Positions 1-6,322 of a stretch of 12,735 nucleotides of DNA are shown here, one piece after another. Each line of letters opens with the position of its first letter. Position 1 is the first letter of the stretch. The notes under the pieces were generated by a model that saw nothing but the letters and a program-made list of their open reading frames with translations, was not told where the DNA came from and did no database searches. Both the position numbers and the translations under genes were made by a program. Where the stretch lies: NCBI GenBank assembly GCA_902469965.1, contig CABREP010000058.1, forward strand, positions 1-12,735, in the 5' to 3' direction. The DNA is from Egerieimonas sp900552095. GTDB taxonomy: Bacteria > Bacillota > Clostridia > Lachnospirales > Lachnospiraceae.

Positions 1-149
1 ACCAGGCGAAGGTTTCCCTTAATATACTCCTCCCGGGCCTGCTGATCCCCAGACCGGATCCTTTTGAACAGGTCTTCTTTTTCCGCACTGGTCAGCACGG
101 GAAGCCTGGCTGTATTTACACCGCAGATTTCCACTTTATTCAATGCCAT
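1..149 (-). CDS. sigG: RNA polymerase sporulation sigma factor SigG, 5' part
   Basis: Only the first 49 codons are present; the gene runs off the left edge. The protein begins MALNKVEICGVNTARLPVL and continues to GNLRLV. This closely resembles the N-terminus of sigma-G, whose hallmark is the (N)KVEICGV..LPVL segment before sigma region 2. Sigma-G directs late transcription in the forespore and is normally kept inactive until engulfment is complete. The ATG at 147-149 is preceded by AGGAGG with about 8 bases of spacing, which fixes the start. In many spore formers sigG lies directly behind sigE; here sigE ends about 4.5 kb away on the same strand. The gene needs its own promoter, and a candidate forespore-type promoter is seen at 187-216. 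The identification is firm despite truncation because the N-terminal motif is specific to this sigma factor. Confidence 0.93.
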   Translation of the reverse strand, partial: MALNKVEICGVNTARLPVLTSAEKEDLFKRIRSGDQQAREEYIKGNLRL

Positions 150-186
150 ATCTGAAGTCCTCCTGAAAATCATTCTTCCATACTAG

Positions 187-216
187 AATCATTCTCAGTT
201 GGCTGGCCGAATATAC
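187..216 (-). promoter_or_regulatory. Candidate sigma-F/sigma-G type promoter for sigG
   Basis: On the minus strand GTATA (212-216) is followed after 15 bases by GAGAATGATT (187-196). The Bacillus sigma-F pattern is roughly GYATA, 15-16 bases, GGnnAnAnTw. The -35 part fits; the -10 part matches only partly. Transcription would start near 180, about 30 bases before the sigG ATG. Known biology (sigma-F transcribes sigG) makes this plausible, but the match is incomplete. Confidence 0.4.
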
Positions 217-264
217 GATTCGGTGTAAAATATAAAAAGTTTTAGCCCTTGACAAAAGTTTTCC

Positions 265-293
265 TTGTCTTTTTTCAGAATCCGTATTATACT
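265..293 (+). promoter_or_regulatory. Housekeeping promoter of the folT transcript
   Basis: TTGTCT (265-270, 4 of 6) and TATACT (288-293, 5 of 6) are separated by exactly 17 bases. The predicted start near 300 is a few bases before the first paired base of the riboswitch at 309. That is where a riboswitch promoter should lie. A perfect TTGACA at 249-254 has no -10 at suitable spacing. Confidence 0.65.
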
Positions 294-308
294 GGAACTG
301 TTAAAAAT

Positions 309-423
309 GCAGAGTAGAGTAATGCGCGTTAAGTGCCGCCTGTACAGGGAGTTGACGGACGGACGAAAAGGCAGCCGCGAAGGAGCGGTGAGGTCTTGCG
401 GTGTATTATTCGCATCTCGCTGC
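309..423 (+). ncRNA. THF (tetrahydrofolate) riboswitch aptamer
   Basis: The segment carries the conserved blocks of the folT-associated THF riboswitch. GCAGAGTAGAGTAATGCGCG at the 5' side is followed by the near-invariant GCGTTAAGTG (about 326-335). CCGCGAAGGAGCGGTGAGGT lies in the middle, and the closing strand is GTATTATTCGCATCTCGCTGC (split here as GTATTATTCGC plus ATCTCGCTGC). The outer helix pairs GCAG (309-312) and GAG (312-314) with the CTCGCTGC end (416-423), and GUAAU pairs with AUUAU. The class is known to bind reduced folates and to sit upstream of folate transport or synthesis genes. The next gene is a FolT-type transporter subunit, so sequence and context agree. Confidence 0.9.
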
Positions 424-441
424 AACAGAAGGTAAAGATTG

Positions 442-486
442 GGATTATCTCCTATTGTAGTACGAGTTCTGCAAAGGAGGTAATTT
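442..486 (+). promoter_or_regulatory. Ribosome-binding-site-masking hairpin (riboswitch expression platform)
   Basis: Bases 442-453 (GGATTATCTCCT) can pair over 12 consecutive positions, counting G-U pairs, with 475-486 (AGGAGGTAATTT). This buries the whole folT Shine-Dalgarno sequence. The 21-base loop lies between them. There is no U-run after this hairpin, so control is more likely at translation than at transcription termination. Folate binding upstream would favour this masked state, as expected for feedback repression of uptake. The competing anti-masking pairing was not identified. Confidence 0.6.
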
Positions 487-489
487 TTT

Positions 490-1071
490 ATGCAGAAATT
501 TGTAAAAATGCTGTCTGATTCCTGCCGCGAGCTGAAAAAGGCGCAGGTTCTGGCAGCCGCTGCCATGTTTGCAGCCCTGGCCCTTATCTTAAACTATGTG
601 GCCTCTATCCAGATCGGCCCCTATATCAAGATCGGATTTTCCAGTATTCCCAACCAGCTGGTGGATTTCCTCTTCGGCCCTGTGACCGGAGGCCTCTTCG
701 CCGGTATTCTGGATATCGTCAAGTTCTTCCTGAAGCCGGACGGCGTCTTCTTCCCCGGCTACACCTTCAATGCCATCCTGGCCGCTGTGATCTACGGCTG
801 CTTCTATTATAAGAAGAACCTGACCCTTGGCCGGGTGCTGGTGGCAAAAGGAATTGTTGTGATTGTAGTCAATCTGTTCCTGAATACCCTGTGGCTGTCC
901 ATGCTGGGCGGCAAGGCCTTTATGGCAATCCTTCCGCCCCGTCTTCTGAAAAACATCATCATGTGGCCCGTTGACTCCTTAGTCTTCTTCGCTCTGGCAA
1001 AGACACTGGAGAAAGCCGGCGTATTCCGTCCCTTCCGCAACGGAATGGCAGTCAGCAAGGCGGCAAAATAA
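490..1071 (+). CDS. folT: Folate ECF transporter substrate-binding subunit FolT
   Basis: This 193-residue, strongly hydrophobic protein has about six membrane segments. It has the features of the FolT family of energy-coupling-factor S components: an alanine-rich first helix (AAAMFAALALI, about residues 22-32) that docks on the shared EcfT protein, and the segment GFSSIPNQLVDFLFGPVTGG (about 49-68). The pattern FFPGYTFNAILAA follows at about 93-105. It captures folates at the membrane and uses the EcfA/EcfA'/T module encoded elsewhere for ATP-driven uptake. The ATG at 490 follows AAAGGAGG with 9 bases of spacing. The gene is a single-gene transcript between a THF riboswitch and a terminator. 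Substrate assignment rests mainly on the riboswitch and the family resemblance, and both point to folate. Confidence 0.88.
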   Translation: MQKFVKMLSDSCRELKKAQVLAAAAMFAALALILNYVASIQIGPYIKIGFSSIPNQLVDFLFGPVTGGLFAGILDIVKFFLKPDGVFFPGYTFNAILAAVIYGCFYYKKNLTLGRVLVAKGIVVIVVNLFLNTLWLSMLGGKAFMAILPPRLLKNIIMWPVDSLVFFALAKTLEKAGVFRPFRNGMAVSKAAK

Positions 1072-1091
1072 ATTCTGAATATCTGATACAT

Positions 1092-1137
1092 AAAAAGAAA
1101 GCGCTTCAAACCCAATCTTTGAAACGCTTTCTTTTTT
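1092..1137. terminator. Bidirectional intrinsic terminator
   Basis: The stem GAAAGCG-C-TTCAAA pairs with TTTGAA-A-CGCTTTC around the loop CCCAATC, with one mismatch. It is flanked by an A-run on the left and a T-run on the right, so both strands give a stem followed by U residues. It serves folT (plus) and the convergent L,D-transpeptidase gene (minus), whose stop codon is a few bases away. Confidence 0.9.
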
Positions 1138-1141
1138 CGTC

Positions 1142-2653
1142 TTATTCTTTCAGCTCATATCCTTCGGGATAGTAGGTGATCACCGGAGTTCCGATTTCAA
1201 TCATCCCATAAAGTGCTTCCGCCTTGTCTCTCGGCATATTGACGCATCCATGGGATCCGTAATTAATATATCTCTTGGGATTTCCATACGTATTCTTCAG
1301 ATCATGGAACCCGATCGCCATCTTTGTGCTGGTAAAATTCATCCAGTACTCCACCGGCTGTTTATAGGAGGGTTTATTCGTCTTGGGATTAATCTCTCCG
1401 ATCAGCGTCCTGTCCTCCTGCTTGAAGAAAAGCTGCCACACTCCTTCGGGCGTATAGCGGTCTTTTGTCATCTTTCCCGTCACCACATCCGACTCCAGCA
1501 TAAGAACACCGTCTTTGTAATACCACATATGCTGCGCATTCATATCTACTTCCGCGTACGTATTTCCAATTCCGCCGTTTTCTGTGGTATCCAGTCCTCT
1601 CTGCACATAAATCGGTTCCCGCTCCACCACTGCTTTATTTTCCAGTTCCTTCCGAAGCTGTTCCCTCTCCTCGCTGTTGGAGATCTCCCACCCGTAGGTA
1701 CCGCCGGTGACTGTGATCGGTCCGTGCAGCGTAGAGTTAAAGGTCCAGGACTTTCCCTTATTGTCTACCTGATACTCCAGTTCCTTGATATAGGCCTGCA
1801 GCTTCTCCTCGAAAAGGGCTTCATCCTTATAATAATTGCCGTTTTCATCCACCGCCAGCCAGGTGGAAAGCGTATTTCCGTCCAGAACTTTCTTTGTCCC
1901 GTCCGGCAGATCGTATGTAATGCTGGCAGATACCAGTTCTTCCAGTTCCTCTTTCTGCCTTGCCAACTGTTCGCTGCCCGAAGTCACCGATGGAGTCAGG
2001 TAAAGGCCGGCCTTCTCCAGATCAAGCTCCGCTGCTCCCGCATCCACTGACTCTGTCAGTTTCTCATAAAGCGCTTCCGGATCTACCGCTTCCCCTTCCT
2101 TCTCCGGCACGATCATAAATCCACCGTCCTGATATACTACCTTCGCATCCTCCGGCTGAGTCATCTGTTCAAAAAAGGAAAACTGATCCATCAGCGCCCG
2201 CAGCCTGACCGGATCATAGGTAATGCCGGTCACAGAAAGCTCTTTCTTCTCCCGGTTTCCAAACCAGGCTGAACTGTCCTGCTCCTCCATAAGCCGCTTC
2301 ACCGATCCGTCCGAAGTGTAGGCATAGCCGATGTCAGACCCTTTGATCACCCCCGGCTGCCCGGTTTTGGGAATCACGGTCAGCTGATAGGAAGAAGCCT
2401 GGCTGCTGATGGCAGCTTCCGCCTCCTCCACTGTCAGATCCTCACATTCTACCCCGTTGATCACAGTCCCCGGAAGAAAATGATCCTGATATTTTCTGGA
2501 GTTTACGGAAAAGATCGCTGTCAGACCTCCGGCCAGAAGAACAATCACCACCGCCATGCCGATCCCCAGCTTCAGCGTGAAATCCTGCTTCTTCTTTCTT
2601 CTTCGGTTTTTTCCCGGTTTCTTTTTTCCTCTTGTCGCCATATAATATCTCAT
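1142..2653 (-). CDS. Membrane-anchored L,D-transpeptidase (YkuD family)
   Basis: The 503-residue protein makes or remodels 3-3 cross-links in peptidoglycan outside the membrane. Layout: a very basic cytoplasmic start (residues 8-22), one membrane helix (about 29-50), a long region resembling the PG_binding_4 domains of clostridial L,D-transpeptidases (about 60-345), and a C-terminal YkuD domain (about 364-497). The catalytic signature is present: H450 in GFHDL and SHGCVN with the nucleophile C470. An intact active site argues for a working enzyme. Two starts are possible, ATG at 2653 or ATG at 2641 (MATRGKKK). Neither has a strong ribosome binding site; AGAAG precedes the first by 5 bases. 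The gene follows dnaK after 163 bases on the same strand. A role in spore cortex or vegetative wall cannot be told from sequence; proximity to sporulation genes is only suggestive. Confidence 0.9.
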   Translation of the reverse strand: MRYYMATRGKKKPGKNRRRKKKQDFTLKLGIGMAVVIVLLAGGLTAIFSVNSRKYQDHFLPGTVINGVECEDLTVEEAEAAISSQASSYQLTVIPKTGQPGVIKGSDIGYAYTSDGSVKRLMEEQDSSAWFGNREKKELSVTGITYDPVRLRALMDQFSFFEQMTQPEDAKVVYQDGGFMIVPEKEGEAVDPEALYEKLTESVDAGAAELDLEKAGLYLTPSVTSGSEQLARQKEELEELVSASITYDLPDGTKKVLDGNTLSTWLAVDENGNYYKDEALFEEKLQAYIKELEYQVDNKGKSWTFNSTLHGPITVTGGTYGWEISNSEEREQLRKELENKAVVEREPIYVQRGLDTTENGGIGNTYAEVDMNAQHMWYYKDGVLMLESDVVTGKMTKDRYTPEGVWQLFFKQEDRTLIGEINPKTNKPSYKQPVEYWMNFTSTKMAIGFHDLKNTYGNPKRYINYGSHGCVNMPRDKAEALYGMIEIGTPVITYYPEGYELKE

Positions 2654-2707
2654 TCCGGCTTCTGCCGGAAGATCTCTGCTCTCCTCTCTATACAGTTAGC
2701 CTGTTTT

Positions 2708-2763
2708 AATTCTACCATTCTATGCTACCATGATATAGACAGAAAATCCACGGTTAAATGTGA
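2708..2763 (-). promoter_or_regulatory. Weak candidate promoter for the L,D-transpeptidase gene
   Basis: In the 163-base gap behind dnaK the minus strand carries TATCAT (5 of 6 to the -10 consensus, about 2728-2733). TTTAAC lies 17 bases upstream but matches only 3 of 6 positions of the -35 consensus. No convincing terminator follows dnaK, so read-through from dnaK is an alternative. Confidence 0.25.
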
Positions 2764-2816
2764 CGATGTTGTAAATTCTTTTTTACATTTTTTTGTGATT
2801 CTGCGCCTTCCGGGAC

Positions 2817-4556
2817 TCAGACATTCTCCAGATCACGTTTCAGAATATCCATGGCCGCCCGTATTTCCTCTCCTTCTTCCGGCGTAATGCGGTCCGGTTT
2901 CGTCTTTTTGACAGCCCGCTGCAGAACAGCCAGATCATTTTTGATAAATTTTCTCTTTTCCTTATCCATCTCTTTCTTTTTGGCAGACAGCACCTGTTCT
3001 GCCTGGTAAATCAGAGCCTCCGCCTCATTTCTGGCGTCCACCGCCCCGCGGCGCTCCCGGTCTTCAGACTCATACTGAGCCGCCTCTCTGGTTGCCCGCT
3101 CGATCTCTTCCTCGGTCAGATTAGAGCTGGCTGTGATGGTAATGCCCTGCTCTTTTCCGGTTCCCAGATCTTTTGCCGACACATGAAGGATTCCGTTGGC
3201 ATCAATGTCAAACGTCACCTCGATCTGAGGCACGCCGCGCATTGCCCGCTTGATCCCCTTTAACTTGAAGTTCCCGATCAGCTTATTGTCCCGGGCAAAC
3301 TGGCGCTCTCCCTGAAGTACCTTGATCTCCACAGAAGTCTGGAAATTTGCCGCCGTGGAAAAGACCTGGCTGTACCGGGTAGGGATCGTGGTATTCTTCT
3401 CGATCAGATGAGTCGCCACGCCTCCGATAGTCTCAATGGAAAGGGTAAGGGGGGTTACATCCATCAGAAGGATCTCATTTAAGCTGCTGTCGCCGGACAG
3501 CTTTCCGCCCTGAATAGAAGCTCCCAGCGCTACGCACTCATCCGGATTCAGATTTCTGCTGGGTTCCTTTCCGGTCAGCTGACGCACCTTGTCCTGTACT
3601 GCCGGGATTCTGGTAGACCCGCCTACCAGAAGAACCTTGTTAAGATCAGAAGGAGAAAGACCTGCATCCTGCAGGGCATTTTTCACCGGAATGGCCGTGC
3701 GCTCCACCAGGTCAAAGGTCAGTTCATCAAATTTTGCCCGGGTCAGCGTCAGATCCATATGAAGACCACCATTTTTCCCCATGGCGATAAAGGGCAGGTT
3801 AACATTAACGCTGGTTGCAGCAGAAAGTTCCTTTTTTGCCTTCTCAGCCTCTTCCCGGATTCTCTGCATGGCCACCCGGTCTCTGGAGAGATCTATCCCC
3901 TCCTGCCGCCGGAACTCCTGTACCAGATAATCTGCCACCCGGCTGTCAAAATCATCGCCCCCCAGCAAATTATCTCCTGAAGTGGCCAGAACTTCGATCA
4001 GCCCCTCACTGATCTCGATCACGGATACGTCGAAGGTTCCGCCGCCCAGATCGTACACCATAATCTTCTGAGCCCCTTCATTGTCCAGCCCGTAAGCCAG
4101 AGCTGCCGCCGTAGGCTCATTGATGATCCGCTGTACATTCAGCCCGGCAATCCGCCCCGCATCTTTGGTTGCCTGGCGCTGCGCATCGCTGAAGTAAGCC
4201 GGAACGGTGATCACCGCCTCCGTCACCTTCTCTCCCAGATACTCTTCCGCATCTTTTTTCAGCTTCTGCAGGATCATCGCAGAAATCTCCTGGGGAGAAT
4301 AAGCCTTCCGGTCAATGGAAACTTTATAATCCGTACCCATTTTCCGCTTGATCGAAGCAATGGTCCGATCCGGATTCGTCACCGCCTGTCTCTTGGCGCT
4401 GTCACCCACAAGACGGTCCCCGTTCTTTGAAAAAGCCACCACGGACGGCGTAGTGCGGCTTCCTTCCCCGTTGGTCACCACCACCGGTTTGCCGCCCTCC
4501 ACCACCGCCACGCAGCTGTTTGTAGTACCCAGATCAATTCCTATTATCTTGCCCAT
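2817..4556 (-). CDS. dnaK: DnaK-type Hsp70 chaperone, shortened C-terminus
   Basis: A complete Hsp70 of 579 residues. The ATPase domain carries GIDLGTTNSC (6-15), INEPTAAALAYG (145-156), VYDLGGGTFDVSV (167-179) and LLVGGSTRIPAV (309-320). The interdomain linker is ILLMDVTPL (362-370) and the substrate-binding beta domain contains VLQGERQFARDN (413-424) and GVPQIEVTFDID (441-452). The helical lid is present, but the protein ends in RDLENV about 30-50 residues earlier than typical bacterial DnaK and lacks the glycine-rich or acidic disordered tail. GGAGG lies 9 bases before the ATG. The gene is not with grpE, dnaJ or hrcA, and no CIRCE operator is seen upstream. No terminator separates it from sigE, 84 bases upstream, so it could be read with spoIIGA-sigE. 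It may be a second Hsp70 paralogue with a specialised role; that is inference. Confidence 0.92.
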   Translation of the reverse strand: MGKIIGIDLGTTNSCVAVVEGGKPVVVTNGEGSRTTPSVVAFSKNGDRLVGDSAKRQAVTNPDRTIASIKRKMGTDYKVSIDRKAYSPQEISAMILQKLKKDAEEYLGEKVTEAVITVPAYFSDAQRQATKDAGRIAGLNVQRIINEPTAAALAYGLDNEGAQKIMVYDLGGGTFDVSVIEISEGLIEVLATSGDNLLGGDDFDSRVADYLVQEFRRQEGIDLSRDRVAMQRIREEAEKAKKELSAATSVNVNLPFIAMGKNGGLHMDLTLTRAKFDELTFDLVERTAIPVKNALQDAGLSPSDLNKVLLVGGSTRIPAVQDKVRQLTGKEPSRNLNPDECVALGASIQGGKLSGDSSLNEILLMDVTPLTLSIETIGGVATHLIEKNTTIPTRYSQVFSTAANFQTSVEIKVLQGERQFARDNKLIGNFKLKGIKRAMRGVPQIEVTFDIDANGILHVSAKDLGTGKEQGITITASSNLTEEEIERATREAAQYESEDRERRGAVDARNEAEALIYQAEQVLSAKKKEMDKEKRKFIKNDLAVLQRAVKKTKPDRITPEEGEEIRAAMDILKRDLENV

Positions 4557-4640
4557 GTATGAAAACCTCCATTAGAATTCATTGTCTGCCTTCTATGGTA
4601 ACACGGTTTTCCCCTGTAAACTATTAAAAAAGGATAAAAT

Positions 4641-5375
4641 TTACTCGTATCTCACGATTTCCTTTTTCAGCCTCACCATGATCCGCTTCTCCAGCCGGGA
4701 TATGTAAGACTGGGAAATCCCCAGAAGATCCGCTACTTCTTTCTGCGTTTTCTCCTCCCCGTCCGCCCCGTTTAAGCCGAAGCGCAGCCGGATGATCGTC
4801 TGCTCCCGCCGGGAAAGTTTGCCTATGGCCTTCACCAGCAGACGGCACTCCACCTCATGTTCCAGATCCCGGTAAATCACGTCCTCATCCGTTCCCAGAA
4901 TATCAGAGAGCAGAAGCTCATTTCCATCCCAGTCTACATTAAGCGGTTCATCGATGGAAACCTCCATCCTGGTCTTGTTATTCCGCCTCAGATACATGAG
5001 GATCTCATTTTCAATACACCGGGAAGCATACGTTGCCAGCTTAATCTTCTTTTCCGGATTAAAGGTATTGATGGCCTTGATCAGTCCTATGGTCCCGATG
5101 GAAATCAGATCCTCCACCCCCACGCCTGTATTATCAAATTTCTGGGCAATATAGACCACCAGACGGAGATTATGTTCAATCAGTTCCGTCCTCGCCGCCT
5201 CCTTTTCTTCCCCGGAAAGCCGGGCCACTGCCCTGGCCTCCCGTTCCGGATCCAGGGGCGCCGGAAGCACGTCGCTCCCCCCGATATAATAAAGCTCTCC
5301 CGGCCTTCTGGCCGCCATCCGGGAGATTCCTGAAAACATCTGAAAATGCATTCTTCTGGCCACTGCACCATTCAT
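4641..5375 (-). CDS. sigE: Pro-sigma-E, mother-cell sporulation sigma factor
   Basis: The 244-residue protein has the nearly invariant sigma-E core: LISIGTIGLIKA (90-101), KLATYASRCIENEILMYLRR (112-131), LSDILGTD (156-163) and the region 4 helix-turn-helix QKEVADLLGISQSYISRLEK (211-230). Sigma-E drives early mother-cell gene expression during sporulation. The first ~28 residues, before YYIGGS (29-34), are the inhibitory pro-sequence removed by SpoIIGA. The start is the ATG at 5375: AGGAGG lies 7 bases upstream. A TTG at 5399 would add eight residues but would lie ahead of this ribosome binding site and inside spoIIGA. The gap to the spoIIGA stop is 16 bases, so the two form the conserved spoIIG operon. 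After sigE, dnaK follows instead of the usual sigG. Confidence 0.97.
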   Translation of the reverse strand: MNGAVARRMHFQMFSGISRMAARRPGELYYIGGSDVLPAPLDPEREARAVARLSGEEKEAARTELIEHNLRLVVYIAQKFDNTGVGVEDLISIGTIGLIKAINTFNPEKKIKLATYASRCIENEILMYLRRNNKTRMEVSIDEPLNVDWDGNELLLSDILGTDEDVIYRDLEHEVECRLLVKAIGKLSRREQTIIRLRFGLNGADGEEKTQKEVADLLGISQSYISRLEKRIMVRLKKEIVRYE

Positions 5376-5391
5376 TTTACTGTCCTCCTGA

Positions 5392-6180
5392 CTAGTCAAT
5401 CAAACCTGGGTTCAAGATAATACCAAATTCTCCGGAAAAAGCTTCCCGGGATACCGCCACTGCCGGATTTTTCACCGTTACTTCTTTCTGCGCTCCGCAA
5501 ATCGTGAGCGCATCCAGCGTAAGCACCAGCAGAACGCCTCCGCTTCGGCCTACTGTGCGAAAGGGAATGTAGTGCGGATGGCGCTTCTCCAGATCCTCCT
5601 CTCCGGCGAGCAGTTCCCGAAGAAGCTTCTCCTCCACCACCGATACCGGTTTCCCCCCGTCCCGGAGGCAGTTTCCTGTATCATAAAGCCCTTTCGTTCC
5701 TTTGCATTTTCCGCCTGCCCACAGTGTGACCTCATATGTATGCGCCGTCCTGCTCCGAAGTTTCCTGTACAGCCCGGCTCCTCCGAAAGGCAGAAGAACC
5801 GCCGCTGCCCCCAAAATCAGAAACAGTTTCTCCTCTCTTCCCCGGAAAAAGGGCAGAAAAAACTGCCACACCCCCGCCGCGGCCATGCTCATCCCCCACA
5901 AAAGCAAACTGGCGCGGAAAAATTCTGCCCAGCCCCGGGGTCTGCATCCCGCCTGTACCAGAACTGCCGCTGCCGCCGCCTGAAAAAGAAAGCGCACCGC
6001 CCCTCCTCCCACAGGCAGGACAAGCCAGAAACAGACCAGAAGAGAAGCGAGGGCGCTTCCCGCCAGGCCAGCCGCCACAGATACTTTCCTTTTCATCAGC
6101 CGGTTTACGATCCTTATGAGCAGATAATCCATAAACAGGTTCCGCACAAACAAAACATCCAGGAATACTTCGTAAGACAC
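5392..6180 (-). CDS. spoIIGA: Sigma-E processing peptidase SpoIIGA
   Basis: The 262-residue protein is the membrane-bound aspartic protease that matures pro-sigma-E at the sporulation septum in response to SpoIIR. The N-terminal half (about 5-135) is hydrophobic with roughly five membrane segments. The C-terminal half is soluble and holds the aspartic-protease motif LYDTGNCL, with catalytic D167. It ends with FGIILNPGLID, typical of the family. The start is GTG at 6180, with AGGGGG six bases upstream; an ATG at 6225 in the same frame lies at about the transcription start and has no ribosome binding site. The protein is shorter than the ~309 residues of the Bacillus homologue, with a compact membrane part. 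It sits immediately upstream of its substrate gene sigE, the universal arrangement. Confidence 0.95.
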   Translation of the reverse strand: MSYEVFLDVLFVRNLFMDYLLIRIVNRLMKRKVSVAAGLAGSALASLLVCFWLVLPVGGGAVRFLFQAAAAAVLVQAGCRPRGWAEFFRASLLLWGMSMAAAGVWQFFLPFFRGREEKLFLILGAAAVLLPFGGAGLYRKLRSRTAHTYEVTLWAGGKCKGTKGLYDTGNCLRDGGKPVSVVEEKLLRELLAGEEDLEKRHPHYIPFRTVGRSGGVLLVLTLDALTICGAQKEVTVKNPAVAVSREAFSGEFGIILNPGLID

Positions 6181-6183
6181 AAA

Positions 6184-6251
6184 ACACCCCCTATCGCCCG
6201 TGGATCTGCTTACCGAAATCAGCAAGTACCATTATAGGCGATAGGGGGTGT
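6184..6251. repeat. Inverted repeat covering the spoIIGA ribosome binding site
   Basis: Two perfectly complementary 15-base arms, ACACCCCCTATCGCC (6184-6198) and GGCGATAGGGGGTGT (6237-6251), are separated by 38 bases. On the minus strand the arm at 6184-6198 contains the spoIIGA Shine-Dalgarno sequence AGGGGGTG. The other arm lies between the -35 and -10 of the spoIIG promoter, upstream of the start point near 6224. An RNA hairpin can therefore form only in transcripts that enter from aroD. On the plus strand the right arm is followed by six T residues. Confidence 0.85.
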
Positions 6252-6263
6252 GTTTTTTGTCAA
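6231..6263 (-). promoter_or_regulatory. spoIIG promoter (sigma-A type, 21-bp spacer)
   Basis: On the minus strand a perfect TTGACA (6258-6263) and a perfect TATAAT (6231-6236) are separated by 21 bases instead of 17. The Bacillus subtilis spoIIG promoter is known for the same feature, a 22-bp spacing that makes it dependent on phosphorylated Spo0A. Together with the Spo0A-like boxes just upstream, this identifies the sporulation-controlled promoter of spoIIGA-sigE. Predicted start near 6224. Confidence 0.85.
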
Positions 6264-6298
6264 AAGAACAGTGTCGCAATTTAGAACCTTTCGACACT
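6258..6298. promoter_or_regulatory. Cluster of Spo0A boxes upstream of spoIIG
   Basis: The Spo0A box consensus is TGTCGAA. A perfect copy lies on the minus strand at 6290-6296. On the plus strand TGTCGCA (6272-6278) matches 6 of 7, and TGTCAAA (6258-6264), which overlaps the -35 hexamer, also matches 6 of 7. The first two form an inverted pair with arms AGTGTCG (6270-6276) and CGACACT (6292-6298). A box overlapping -35 plus upstream boxes is the arrangement known from Bacillus spoIIG. Confidence 0.7.
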
Positions 6299-6322
6299 TC
6301 CCGCCCTGATTTTCAATTTTTC

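Noticed and set aside
249..290. Perfect TTGACA at 249-254 as -35 for folT
   Set aside because: The nearest good -10 is 30 or more bases away; TTGTCT at 265-270 with a 17-base spacer to TATACT fits better.
195..566. Minus-strand open frame of 123 codons over the riboswitch
   Set aside because: It runs antisense to the riboswitch and folT start, has no ribosome binding site and no family resemblance.
4557..4640. CIRCE operator or heat-shock promoter before dnaK
   Set aside because: No TTAGCACTC-N9-GAGTGCTAA or similar repeat is present, and no convincing -35/-10 pair was found.
5376..5399. TTG at 5399 as the sigE start
   Set aside because: It overlaps the spoIIGA stop and precedes the AGGAGG that serves the ATG at 5375.
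6181..6225. ATG at 6225 as the spoIIGA start
   Set aside because: It lies at the predicted transcription start, lacks a ribosome binding site, and adds residues absent from the family.
5572..6237. Long plus-strand open frames opposite spoIIGA
   Set aside because: They are proline- and arginine-rich antisense frames over a well-identified gene, as expected in GC-rich coding DNA.
6184..6258. Plus-strand terminator made of the 15-bp repeat and the T-run at 6253-6258
   Set aside because: The 38-base loop is too large for a typical intrinsic terminator and no plus-strand gene precedes it; the masking role on the minus strand explains it better.
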